A stretch of DNA of 64,000 nucleotides, taken from Streptomyces sp. NBC_00377 (GTDB taxonomy: Bacteria > Actinomycetota > Actinomycetes > Streptomycetales > Streptomycetaceae). Shown in pieces: positions 15,483 to 24,246 of this stretch. Positions within the stretch are counted from its first letter, which is position 1, and every line of letters starts with the position of its first letter. The notes under the pieces were generated by a model. That model did not search any database. It worked only from the letters and a program-made list of their open reading frames with translations, and had not been told where the DNA came from. The stretch spans positions 6,386,001 through 6,450,000 of the forward strand of contig NZ_CP107958.1 in assembly GCF_036075115.1 (NCBI RefSeq). The letters are read 5' to 3'. A program made the translations under genes and the position numbers.

Positions 15483-18092
15483 ATGAACAACGCAGTGAAC
15501 AACGGGGACGACGGCATATGGTCCGGGACCTGGGTCGCCGAGCGGCTCGGTGTCGAGCTCGTGGGCGACGACACGCTGACGAGCCTGCTGGGGCTGGCCC
15601 TGCGCCGCAACCCCAAGCGGGCGCATCTGCTGGTCTCCAACGTCCTGGGCAAGCACGTCCCGCAGTCGCCGTCCGTGGTGCACGGCCACGGGTTCGCCCT
15701 CGGCCGCCGGGTGCGTGAACTGCTCGGCGCCGAGGAGGCGGCCGAGGCGGTCGTCCTCGGCTACGCGGAGACCGCCACCGGCCTCGGTCACTCGGTCGCC
15801 GACGGCATCGGCACGGCCCCCTGTCTGCACTCCACCCGCCGCCCGGTCGCCGGGGTGGCGCAGGCGGGCGGCTTCGAGGAGTCCCACTCGCACGCGACCT
15901 CGCACCTGCTGCTGCCGGAGGACCCGGCGCTGCTGGTCGGGAGCGGGCCGCTGGTCCTGGTCGACGACGAGTTCTCCACCGGCAACACGGTCCTGAACAC
16001 CATTCGGGCGCTGCACGAGCGGTATCCGCGGGGGCGGTACGTGGTGGTGGCGCTGGTCGACATGCGCTCGGCGGCCGACGCGGGCCGCCTGGACGACTTC
16101 GCCCGCGAGATCGGCGCCCGCGTCGACCTCGTCACCACCGCCTCCGGCACGGTCCTCCTCCCGGAGGGGGTGCTGGAGAAGGGCCAGGAGCTGGTCACCC
16201 GGTACGAGGCCGAGGCCGCCACGAGCGGTGCCCGGTCGTCCGCGGGGGCGGCGGCCGCGCTGCCGCAGAGCGTGGAGGCCGACGCGCGGGGCAATCCGCC
16301 AGGGGCGCGGGGAACTGCGCGACAGGCCGCGACGGACCCGCACCCGGACGACGACCGCACCCGGCAGACGCGGCCCCCCGGCCACCTCACCCGCGTGGAC
16401 CTGCACTGGCCGCGCGGCCTTCCCGACGGCGGCCGGCACGGCTTCACCCCCGCGCACCGGATACGCCTGGACGCGGCCCTGCCCGAGATGGCCGCACGCC
16501 TGGCCGAGGCGTTGCCGCACGACGCGCGGAGCGTCCTCGTGCTCGGCTTCGAGGAGCTGATGTACGCCCCCCTCCGGCTCGCCCGCGAGCTGGAGCAGGT
16601 CGTCGGCGCCGAGGTGCGCTACTCGACCACCACCCGCTCGCCCGTCCTCGCGGTCGACGACCCCGGCTACGCGATACGCAGCCGAATCGTTTTCCCCGCG
16701 CACGACGACCCGGCGGACGGCCCCGGCGAGCGTTATGCCTATAACGTCGCGGGCGGGGACTTCGACGCCGTCGTAGCCGTCGTGGACTCCGTGGCCGACA
16801 CCCGGGAACTGCACGCCCCCGACGGCCTCCTGTCCCAGCTTGCCGCGCACACCCCGCACGTCGTCCTCGCGGTCGTGCCGTCGTACGTCCCCGAGCCGCT
16901 GTACGCAGCCGCCTTGTCGGAAGAGAGACCCGCCATGCTGCCCGAGCCCCTTCGTGGCCCCGCCTTCTCCTCGTACCCACCGGAAGAGGTCGGCTGGCTG
17001 CTCCAGGACCTCTCGGACGTGACGCTGGAGGCGCCGACGGAGGAGCGCGAGGAGGCCATCCAGAGCGGCGGCGCGCACTACGCCGAGTCGCTGCCCGTCG
17101 AGTACCAGCCCAGCGAGCAGTACCAGGAGCTGTTCCACGCGGCGCTGGAGACCTCGGCGGCGCGCATCGCGCAGGCCGTGGGCGTCGTCACGGAGACGGT
17201 GATCACCGAGCGGTCCCCCCGGCCGGTGCTCGTCTCGCTCGCCCGGGCAGGCACCCCCGTCGGGGTGCTGATGCGCCGCTGGGCGCAGTTCCGGCACGGC
17301 CTCGACCTGCCGCACTACGCGGTGTCGATCGTGCGCGGCCGGGGCATCGACGCCAACGCGCTGCGCTGGCTGGCCGCCCATCACGACCCGCGTGACGTCG
17401 TCTTCGTCGACGGCTGGACCGGCAAGGGCGCGATCACCAGGGAACTGGCCGCTGCGATCGAGGAGTTCGAGGAGGGCGGCGGTGCGGCCGGCTTCGACGC
17501 GGAGATCGCGGTGCTGGCCGACCCGGGTTCGTGCGTGCGGACGTACGGCACCCGCGACGACTTCCTCATCCCCTCCGCCTGTCTGAACTCGACCGTCTCG
17601 GGGCTCATCTCGCGGACCGTGCTGCGGGCCGACCTGGTCGGGCCGGACGACTTCCACGGCGCGAAGTTCTACCGCGAGCTCGCCGGCACGGATGTCTCCG
17701 TGGCCTTCCTGGACGCCGTCGCCGCCCGCTTCCCCGAGGTCGCGGACGCCGTCGACGGCGCGGTGAAGGAACTGCTCGCCAGTGACCGGACGCCGAGCTG
17801 GGAGGGCTGGGCGGCCGTCGAGCGGATCAGCGAGGAGTACGGGATCCACGACGTGAACCTGGTCAAGCCCGGGGTCGGCGAGACCACCCGGGTGCTGCTG
17901 CGCCGGGTGCCGTGGAAGATCCTGGCGCGGGCCGGGGCGGGCGCCGACCTGGACCACGTACGGCTGCTCGCCGGGCAGCGAGGAGTACCCGTCGAGGAGG
18001 TCGGCGACCTGCCCTACACCTGCGTGGGGCTGATCCACCCGCAGTTCACCCGGGGCGCGACCGGCGCCGACGGCAAGGCGGTGGCGGTCTGA
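15483..18092 (+). CDS. Phosphoribosyltransferase-TRSP-StiP-PELOTA fusion protein
   Basis: An 869-residue multidomain enzyme. Domain order: a type I phosphoribosyltransferase (about 1-243, PRPP loop L-V-D-D-E-F-S-T-G-N-T near 158-169); a low-complexity linker (about 244-302); a TRSP domain (about 303-470, start R-V-D-L-H-W-P); a second phosphoribosyltransferase of the StiP type (from about 485, with V-S-L-A-R-A-G-T-P near 584 and F-V-D-G-W-T-G-K-G near 640); and a C-terminal PELOTA RNA-binding-like domain (about 792-855). In many bacteria these are two genes, PRTase-TRSP and StiP-PELOTA. An internal ATG at 16935 has GGAAGAGAG upstream and could give StiP alone. Part of the Ter nucleoside-like metabolite module; it overlaps the HAD gene by one base. 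Confidence 0.88.
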   Translation: MNNAVNNGDDGIWSGTWVAERLGVELVGDDTLTSLLGLALRRNPKRAHLLVSNVLGKHVPQSPSVVHGHGFALGRRVRELLGAEEAAEAVVLGYAETATGLGHSVADGIGTAPCLHSTRRPVAGVAQAGGFEESHSHATSHLLLPEDPALLVGSGPLVLVDDEFSTGNTVLNTIRALHERYPRGRYVVVALVDMRSAADAGRLDDFAREIGARVDLVTTASGTVLLPEGVLEKGQELVTRYEAEAATSGARSSAGAAAALPQSVEADARGNPPGARGTARQAATDPHPDDDRTRQTRPPGHLTRVDLHWPRGLPDGGRHGFTPAHRIRLDAALPEMAARLAEALPHDARSVLVLGFEELMYAPLRLARELEQVVGAEVRYSTTTRSPVLAVDDPGYAIRSRIVFPAHDDPADGPGERYAYNVAGGDFDAVVAVVDSVADTRELHAPDGLLSQLAAHTPHVVLAVVPSYVPEPLYAAALSEERPAMLPEPLRGPAFSSYPPEEVGWLLQDLSDVTLEAPTEEREEAIQSGGAHYAESLPVEYQPSEQYQELFHAALETSAARIAQAVGVVTETVITERSPRPVLVSLARAGTPVGVLMRRWAQFRHGLDLPHYAVSIVRGRGIDANALRWLAAHHDPRDVVFVDGWTGKGAITRELAAAIEEFEEGGGAAGFDAEIAVLADPGSCVRTYGTRDDFLIPSACLNSTVSGLISRTVLRADLVGPDDFHGAKFYRELAGTDVSVAFLDAVAARFPEVADAVDGAVKELLASDRTPSWEGWAAVERISEEYGIHDVNLVKPGVGETTRVLLRRVPWKILARAGAGADLDHVRLLAGQRGVPVEEVGDLPYTCVGLIHPQFTRGATGADGKAVAV
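16299..16330. repeat. Streptomyces interspersed repeat inside coding linker
   Basis: The segment AGGGGCGCGGGGAACTGCGC followed by GACAGGCC matches, from memory, a short element found many times between genes in Streptomyces chromosomes. Here it is translated within the linker between the PRTase and TRSP domains. Confidence 0.5.
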
Positions 18093-18892
18093 TGCCGGTT
18101 CTGGTGGCGAGCGATCTCGACCGTACGCTCATCTACTCGGCGGCCGCCCTGGCGCTGACCATGCCGGACGCGCGGGCCCCGCGGCTGCTGTGCGTGGAGG
18201 TGCACGAGGCGAGGCCGCTGTCGTTCATGACGGAGACGTCGGCGCAGCTGCTGACCGACCTGGGCGACCGGGCGGTGTTCATGCCGACGACGACCCGGAC
18301 CCGCAAGCAGTACCAGCGCATCAACCTGCCGGGTCCGGAGCCGAAGTACGCCATCTGCGCGAACGGCGGCCATCTGCTGGTGGACGGGGCGACCGACCAG
18401 GACTGGCACGCGAGCGTGCTGGCCCGGCTGGCCGACGAGTGCGCGCCGCTCGGCGAGGTGCAGGAGTACCTGGCGAAGACGGCGGACCCGTTCTGGCTGC
18501 GCAAGCAGCGGGTCGCCGAGGATCTGTTCGCCTACCTCGTCGTGGAGCGCGAGCTGCTGCCCGAGGAGTGGGTGAAGGAGCTCGCTGCCTGGGCGGAGAA
18601 CCGGGGCTGGACCGTGTCGCTCCAGGGCCGCAAGATCTACGCGGTGCCGAAGCCGCTGACCAAGAGCGCGGCCGTGCGCGAGGTGGCCCGCCGCACCGGT
18701 GCCGAACTGACGCTGGCGGCGGGGGACTCGCTGCTCGACGCCGATCTGCTGCTGGCCGCCGACCGGGGCTGGCGCCCGGGTCACGGCGAGCTGGCCGAGA
18801 CCGCCTGGACGGCTCCGGAGATCACGGCCCTGCCCGAGCGGGGTGTGCTGGCCGGCGAGCGCATCCTGCGGGAGTTCCTGAAGAATTCCTGA
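18092..18892 (+). CDS. HAD-superfamily phosphatase of the Ter module
   Basis: A 266-residue HAD hydrolase. The nucleophile motif is S-D-L-D-R-T-L (Asp8 and Asp10); motif II threonines lie in M-P-T-T-T-R-T-R (about residue 66-73); motif IV is A-G-D-S-L-L-D-A-D-L (about 209-218). A cap domain separates them, as in Cof/sucrose-phosphatase types. The ATG overlaps the stop codon of the fusion gene (TGATG), so the two are translationally coupled. In Ter systems this enzyme is thought to dephosphorylate the product of the phosphoribosyltransferases. Confidence 0.9.
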   Translation: MPVLVASDLDRTLIYSAAALALTMPDARAPRLLCVEVHEARPLSFMTETSAQLLTDLGDRAVFMPTTTRTRKQYQRINLPGPEPKYAICANGGHLLVDGATDQDWHASVLARLADECAPLGEVQEYLAKTADPFWLRKQRVAEDLFAYLVVERELLPEEWVKELAAWAENRGWTVSLQGRKIYAVPKPLTKSAAVREVARRTGAELTLAAGDSLLDADLLLAADRGWRPGHGELAETAWTAPEITALPERGVLAGERILREFLKNS

Positions 18893-18911
18893 GAAATCGC
18901 CGCGCCGTCGG

Positions 18912-19127
18912 TCAGCCGCAGCAGCCGCCGCCGCAGCATCCGCCGCCCCCGCCGCCCGCCTTGGGCGCGGGGGCGGACTTCGTGCCCCCCACGGCCACGG
19001 TTGAGAGAAGCTTCACTGTGTCGTCGTGACCTGCGGGGCAGTCCGCGGGGTCGGCGGACCGCGCCATCGGGCGGCTCAGTTCGAAGGTGTCGCCGCAGGT
19101 CCGGCAGCGGTACTCGTAGCGAGGCAT
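18912..19127 (-). CDS. FmdB-family zinc-ribbon protein
   Basis: A 71-residue protein with the FmdB zinc ribbon M-P-R-Y-E-Y-R-C-R-T-C-G and a second zinc-site cysteine in D-C-P-A-G-H, where a histidine replaces the last cysteine of the usual C-P-x-C pair. The tail is a glycine/cysteine block ending G-G-G-C-C-G. Such proteins are small regulatory or assembly factors of unknown role. No Shine-Dalgarno is visible, and a TAGTCT hexamer ends 6 nt before the ATG, so the message may be leaderless. Convergent with the HAD gene, with 19 bp between. Confidence 0.88.
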   Translation of the reverse strand: MPRYEYRCRTCGDTFELSRPMARSADPADCPAGHDDTVKLLSTVAVGGTKSAPAPKAGGGGGGCCGGGCCG

Positions 19128-19364
19128 GCCGCCAGACTAAGCCCCTATGCTCGGAGACGGTGTCAGCAGTTTCACCTCTGTTCACTTCTGTCGATTCCTT
19201 ATGTGGAGAATTTGCGAAGGGCGCTGGTAATTTGAGAGCGCCGTGTTGAACCCCGAGGTCGGGAGGGTTCAAGGTTTGCGGCCGCGTCAACGGCAACCAT
19301 GTCAGGCCCTCGTAAGTCTGTACGTCTGCCTGCGAGCAATACGGAGTGCGGAGGGAGACGCGTC

Positions 19365-21623
19365 GTGACCCAGGCGGGGCAGGGGGAGGAGCCCCAGCGG
19401 CCGGACGAAACCATGCAGTTGAAGGTCCCTGCCTCTTTCCGGGCGGACGAGACCATGCAACTGCGGGTGTCAGATATACCGGATGTGCCCGATATATCTG
19501 ACAGTGAGAGTGAAGGCGGAGAAAGACCGCGTTCGTCAAAGAATCCCCGAAAAGCACCTCGTCCTTCCGTTTTCGTCCAGATCTCATCTTTTCTGGGTCC
19601 ACGACTCGCCCCGCTCCTCGCCGCGCTGGCCCCGTATGTGGCTCGTGTCACGCCGTACGCCCGCAAGCTGCGCCCGCAGTACCCGCGCCCCGGCCGTGCC
19701 GACTGGCGGCGCTGGATACCCTCCTGGCGGCAGTGGCTCGGCGGCGTCCTGTCGTCCATAGGTCTGAGCTGCATGCTCCTGGTCGTCGCCTACGCGGCCA
19801 CCGACGTCCCGGACAACATCAACTCGTACGCCACCCAGCAGGACAACGTGTACTTCTGGGCCGACGGGACGCCGATGGCCCGTACCGGCTGGGTGCAGCG
19901 GCAGGCGATGCCGCTGAAGGACATCCCCGAGGACGTCCGCTGGGCGGTGCTGGCCGCCGAGAACGCCAGCTTCTACAGCGACCCCGGCATCTCCTTCAAA
20001 GGCATCGGCCGCGCCCTGTTCCGCACGATCGGCCAGGGCGACACCCAGGGTGGCTCCACGATCACCCAGCAGTACGTGAAGAACGTCTACCTGAACCAGA
20101 ACCAGACGGTCAGCCGCAAGTTCACCGAGGCCATGATCGCCCTCAAGCTCGACAACCAGATGAGCAAGGACGACATCCTCGAGGGCTATCTCAACACCAG
20201 CTGGTTCGGCCGCGGCACCTACGGCATCCAGCGCGCCGCCCAGGCCTACTACGGCAAGGACGTCGGCGAGCTGAACGCCAGCGAGGCGGCCTTTCTCGCC
20301 TCCCTCCTCAGGGGCGCGGGCCTCTACGACCCGACCCTGGGCCCGGCCAACCGCGCCCGGGCCGTGGAGCGCTGGACCTGGACCCTGGACCGCATGGTCG
20401 AGGTCGGCAAGCTGTCCAAGGCCGAGCGCGCCAAGTACACGAAGTTCCCCGAGCCGCTGAAGTCCAACCCGCTGTACGACACCGGTGAGCAGAGCGACTA
20501 CCTGGTGGAGCTGGCCTCCCAGTACGCCAAGAAGGCCGGGAAGATCTCCGACAAGGACTTCGACCTGGGCGGCTACCAGATCTACACGACCTTCGACAAG
20601 AAGCGTGAGGCCCAGCTCACCGACGCCGTCACCAAGGCCCGCAAGAAGGCCCTCAAGGACGACCCGAAGGGCGCGACGACCGCGCACTACGGCGCCTCCT
20701 CGGTGGCCTCCGACGGGCGGATCCTCGCCGTCTACGGTGGCCCCGACCACCGTACGCAGGGCTACAACGAGTCCAACGCCACCACCGTGCCCGCCGGATC
20801 GGCCTTCCAGCCCTTCGTGTACGCGGCCGGCCTGGAGCACGGCATCCACAAGACCCGCGAGGGTGACACCGAGACGGTCACCGGCGAGACGCTCTACGAC
20901 GGCGACAACGGGGTCCCGGTGACGACGCCCGAAGGGCCGTACTGGGACCGCAGCGGCAAGCGGGCGGCCGCCAAGAACGACGGCGGCAGGTCCTACGGAC
21001 AGATCTCCCTGCACCGGGCGCTGGAACTGTCGGTCAACACGCCCTTCATGCAGCTGGGCATGGACACCGGCCTGGACATCGTGCGCTCCACCGCCGAGAA
21101 GTCAGGACTGCTGCCCTCCAGCTTCGGGGCGCAGGTGCCCGCGCTGTCCACGGGCAGCGCCACGCCCAGCGCGATCCGCATGGCGAGCGGCTACTCCACC
21201 TTCGCGGCGGGCGGCAAGCACACCGAGCCCTACTCGGTGCGCCTGATCACCAAGAACGGCACCAAAGTCGTCCTGGACACCCCGCCCTCCGACCGGGCCT
21301 TCGGCGCCGACGTGGCCGAGGAGGTCAACTCCGCGCTCGCGGACTCCTTCAGCACCGCCCACCCGGACGACGTCCCCGCCTCGCAGCGGGACGCAGCCCG
21401 GACCGGATCGCTCGGCCAGGTGACGGGGAAGGCCGGCACCACCCAGGACGACACCGCCGCCTGGTACGTCGGCAGCGCCAGGGCCGTCTCCACGGCGGTC
21501 GTCGTCTACCGCATCGACCTGAGCAAGAGCCTCGAACCGCTTCCACTGAAGGGCGTCGCCGGCACGACCGGCGACAGCGTCCCGTACGGCATCTGGTCAG
21601 GTGCCATGCGCCCGCTCGGCTGA
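19365..21623 (+). CDS. Class A penicillin-binding protein with degraded transpeptidase site
   Basis: A 752-residue bitopic protein: a cytosolic N-terminus (about 125 residues), one membrane helix (about 128-150), a GT51 glycosyltransferase domain (about 170-370) and a transpeptidase fold (about 400-740). GT51 motifs are kept, with Glu199 in A-A-E-N-A-S-F-Y and G-G-S-T-I-T-Q-Q at 229-236. In the transpeptidase, the S-x-x-K motif reads S-A-F-Q (479-482) and K-T-G reads K-A-G (689-691), while S-V-N (556-558) is intact. The missing lysine predicts no peptide cross-linking and no beta-lactam acylation. So it should polymerise glycan only. The GTG start has GGAGG upstream. Followed 50 bp later by a NodB-like secreted protein gene. 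Confidence 0.93.
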   Translation: MTQAGQGEEPQRPDETMQLKVPASFRADETMQLRVSDIPDVPDISDSESEGGERPRSSKNPRKAPRPSVFVQISSFLGPRLAPLLAALAPYVARVTPYARKLRPQYPRPGRADWRRWIPSWRQWLGGVLSSIGLSCMLLVVAYAATDVPDNINSYATQQDNVYFWADGTPMARTGWVQRQAMPLKDIPEDVRWAVLAAENASFYSDPGISFKGIGRALFRTIGQGDTQGGSTITQQYVKNVYLNQNQTVSRKFTEAMIALKLDNQMSKDDILEGYLNTSWFGRGTYGIQRAAQAYYGKDVGELNASEAAFLASLLRGAGLYDPTLGPANRARAVERWTWTLDRMVEVGKLSKAERAKYTKFPEPLKSNPLYDTGEQSDYLVELASQYAKKAGKISDKDFDLGGYQIYTTFDKKREAQLTDAVTKARKKALKDDPKGATTAHYGASSVASDGRILAVYGGPDHRTQGYNESNATTVPAGSAFQPFVYAAGLEHGIHKTREGDTETVTGETLYDGDNGVPVTTPEGPYWDRSGKRAAAKNDGGRSYGQISLHRALELSVNTPFMQLGMDTGLDIVRSTAEKSGLLPSSFGAQVPALSTGSATPSAIRMASGYSTFAAGGKHTEPYSVRLITKNGTKVVLDTPPSDRAFGADVAEEVNSALADSFSTAHPDDVPASQRDAARTGSLGQVTGKAGTTQDDTAAWYVGSARAVSTAVVVYRIDLSKSLEPLPLKGVAGTTGDSVPYGIWSGAMRPLG
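19468..19503. repeat. AT-rich perfect inverted repeat in PBP coding start
   Basis: Arms TGTCAGATATA and TATATCTGACA (11 bp, perfect) around a 14-nt spacer, about 100 bp into the coding region. It uses ATA, TCA and TCT, which are rare codons in this genome. Could be a mRNA hairpin or an operator. Confidence 0.7.
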
Positions 21624-21673
21624 CCACCGAACCGGGCACCCGCGTCCCCCAGAATCCGGAGAATGATCCGCAC

Positions 21674-22960
21674 ATGAAGTCACCGTCGGGCCGCCGCCGC
21701 AAGGCCCCGGCAACCACCCGCCGCCCCGCCGCCACACATCCGGGGTTCCTGACGCTGGCGGCGCTGCTCGTCGTCGCGTCCCTGGTGGCCGGCTACCTGG
21801 TGCTCAACAGCACCGCCAACACCGAGCCGACCGCTTCCTCGGGGGACAGCAAGAAGGCGTCGGCGGACGCCACCAAGGAGCCGAAGTGGGACGGCAAGAC
21901 CCACGTCCTGGGGGACGGCTCCACCTCGTACACCGGGCCGCAGACGGGCCAGTTGAAGCCGGTCCCGCTCAAGCCCGGTGAGAAGCCGCCCCAGTTCGTC
22001 GTCTTCTCCTGGGACGGCGCGCTGATGGGCGACGACGGGCTCTTCGAGCACTACCGGAAGCTGGGCGGGAAGTACAACGCCAACATGACCTTCTTCCTCA
22101 CGGGCATCTACCTGCTGCCCAAGAGCAAGAAGGACCTGTACTCCCCGCCGCAGCACCCCGTCGGGTCGTCCGCGATCAGCTTCCCCACCGACGAACACAT
22201 CCGCACCACGCTGGAGCAGCTGGGGGAGGCGTGGAAGGAGGGCAACGAGATCGGCACCCACTTCAACGGCCACTTCTGCGGAGCCAAGGGCGGCGGCTTC
22301 TGGAGCGTCGACGAGTGGAAGAGCGAGATCGACCAGTTCTACGACTTCGTGGAGCACTGGAAGACCAACACGGGCTACCAGGACATCCCCCCGCTGCCCT
22401 TCGACTTCAAGAAGGAGGTCACCGGCGGCCGGGCGCCCTGCCTGGAGGGCCAGGCGAACCTCCTGAAGGCCGCCAAGAGCTACGGCTGGCGCTACGACGC
22501 CAGCTCCTCCGGTGACTTCCAGATCTGGCCCACGAAGAAGAGCGGCCTCTGGGACTTCCCCCTCCAGGCGCTCCCGTACGACGGCGGCAAGTACCAGGGC
22601 CTGTCCATGGACTTCAACTTCCTGGCCAACCAGTCCGACGGCCAGCCCGAGGGCGACCCCGCCAAGTACCCCGAGTGGGAGCAGCAGACCCGCGACGCCT
22701 ACATGGCCGGCTTCAACCGCGTGTACTACGGCAGCCGGGCCCCCATGTTCATCGGCAACCACTTCGAGGAGTGGAACGGCGGCATCTACATGAAGGCCGT
22801 CGACGAGGTCATCGAGAACGTGTGCACCAAGAAGGACGTCAAATGCGTGTCCTTCAAGGAACTGTCCGACTGGATGGACGTCCAGACGCCCGCGACGCTG
22901 GAGCGGCTGCGCGCCCTCGACCCGGCACAGAACCCGGACTGGTCGACCGTCGTGAAGTAG
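21674..22960 (+). CDS. Secreted NodB-like (polysaccharide deacetylase fold) protein
   Basis: A 428-residue protein with an N-terminal membrane anchor (about 25-46) and a serine/lysine-rich spacer, so the domain is outside the membrane. The fold looks like carbohydrate esterase family 4: a first strand F-V-V-F-S-W-D-G-A (about 111-119), a metal-binding pair H-F-N-G-H (about 196-200) and a late R-Y-D-A-S motif. The usual T-F-D-D is replaced by S-W-D-G, so catalysis is uncertain. It may trim acetyl groups from wall glycans or only bind them. It directly follows the PBP gene, which supports a wall role. Confidence 0.75.
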   Translation: MKSPSGRRRKAPATTRRPAATHPGFLTLAALLVVASLVAGYLVLNSTANTEPTASSGDSKKASADATKEPKWDGKTHVLGDGSTSYTGPQTGQLKPVPLKPGEKPPQFVVFSWDGALMGDDGLFEHYRKLGGKYNANMTFFLTGIYLLPKSKKDLYSPPQHPVGSSAISFPTDEHIRTTLEQLGEAWKEGNEIGTHFNGHFCGAKGGGFWSVDEWKSEIDQFYDFVEHWKTNTGYQDIPPLPFDFKKEVTGGRAPCLEGQANLLKAAKSYGWRYDASSSGDFQIWPTKKSGLWDFPLQALPYDGGKYQGLSMDFNFLANQSDGQPEGDPAKYPEWEQQTRDAYMAGFNRVYYGSRAPMFIGNHFEEWNGGIYMKAVDEVIENVCTKKDVKCVSFKELSDWMDVQTPATLERLRALDPAQNPDWSTVVK

Positions 22961-23060
22961 TAACCAAACCTCTACCGCAACCCTCTTCACACGTGCTGCA
23001 CATGACATGCAAAGATGCCTCTCCCGGCATCCGTCCGCCGGGGCAAGAGGGGAAACATCA

Positions 23061-24233
23061 GTGAAGTCAAGGAAATTGAAGCCGACGCGTCGCCGTGTCG
23101 CGATACTCGGGGCCGCCGCCACCTCGGTCGTCGCCGGAGTGGCTCTGCTGCCCAACTGGTCCGCCGGCGCCGCGGTCGTCGACGACCCCACGGTGGACGC
23201 GGGGACCAAGGCCACCTTCCAGCGTCTCGCGGACGCGGTCTTCACCGACCGCACCGACGCTCTGGTCACCGGCAAGCAGGGCGACCGGGCGAAGCCGCTG
23301 ACCGACGGCTTCTCCGGCGACGTCAAGCTGTCCTCCGGCACGGCCCGCACCGAGGACACCACCCTGTCCTCGCTGGGTAAGCGCAGGGACAGCCTGGCCA
23401 AGGCCGGCGAGAAGTACAGCAAGGCCACGACGACCGTCACCCTCGACGCGACGCGCGTGACGGGCCGTACGGCCAAGGCCGACGTCACCGAGACCACCAC
23501 CCTGACCTACGCGCAGGCCCGCGGTGACGCCCCCAAGACCACCGGGTTCCAGTCCAGGCACGAGCTGACGTTCAAGGCCGACCGGCAGGGCAACTGGCAG
23601 CTCACCACCATCCAGGACACCGACCAGGGTGGCCTCGCGGTGAACACGCTGTCCAAGCCGGTCGCCGTCAAGACGGCGACCACCGCGGACGACACCATGC
23701 CGAACGCCCCGCGCGCGGCGATCACCCGCAACCCGGCCGCCGTCCCGAAGACCGGCACCGCCTACGACTACAAGGCGATGGCCGCCTACGCCGAGAAGTA
23801 CTGGAACGTCTACAACAAGGACTACCCGGACTTCAACAACCACACCGCGGGCGGCGACTGCACCAACTTCGTCAGCCAGTCGCTGAAGGCCGGCGGCTGG
23901 AAGCACGTCCCCGGCTACGTGTACGACTACACCAGGTGGTTCGGCAACGCCGACATCCAGTCGGACTCGTTCGTCGGCGTCAACGAGTGGTCCTGGTTCG
24001 CGCAGAACTCCAAGCGGACCACCCCGCTCGCCAACGTGTACCAGCTCGAGGTCGGCGACGTCCTCCAGATGGACTTCGACCGGGACGGGTCAAAGGACCA
24101 CACGATGATCGTCACGGCCAAGAGCAACGGCGTGCCGTACCTCACGTACCACTCGAACAACACGCTGCGTAAGTCGTTGTCGAGCATCATCACGCAGAAC
24201 CCGAACGCGTACTACTACGCCTACCGCACCTGA
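23061..24233 (+). CDS. Secreted amidase-domain (Amidase_6) protein
   Basis: A 390-residue exported protein. The N-terminus has basic residues then a hydrophobic stretch ending A-G-A-A-V, a signal peptide. The middle (about 60-210) is an acidic, threonine-rich region without a known family. The C-terminal domain (about 235-390) is a putative amidase with a catalytic Cys in G-G-D-C-T-N-F-V-S-Q and a histidine in K-D-H-T-M-I-V. This papain-like family is thought to act on wall peptides. The GTG start at 23061 follows GAGGGG. Third in line after the PBP and NodB-like genes, 100 bp downstream, perhaps with its own promoter. Confidence 0.85.
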   Translation: MKSRKLKPTRRRVAILGAAATSVVAGVALLPNWSAGAAVVDDPTVDAGTKATFQRLADAVFTDRTDALVTGKQGDRAKPLTDGFSGDVKLSSGTARTEDTTLSSLGKRRDSLAKAGEKYSKATTTVTLDATRVTGRTAKADVTETTTLTYAQARGDAPKTTGFQSRHELTFKADRQGNWQLTTIQDTDQGGLAVNTLSKPVAVKTATTADDTMPNAPRAAITRNPAAVPKTGTAYDYKAMAAYAEKYWNVYNKDYPDFNNHTAGGDCTNFVSQSLKAGGWKHVPGYVYDYTRWFGNADIQSDSFVGVNEWSWFAQNSKRTTPLANVYQLEVGDVLQMDFDRDGSKDHTMIVTAKSNGVPYLTYHSNNTLRKSLSSIITQNPNAYYYAYRT

Positions 24234-24246
24234 CCGGTCCGGTGAC

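Noticed and set aside
15249..18038. A 929-residue frame opposite the Ter fusion gene
   Set aside because: Antisense shadow of the fusion gene, with low-complexity composition and no domain.
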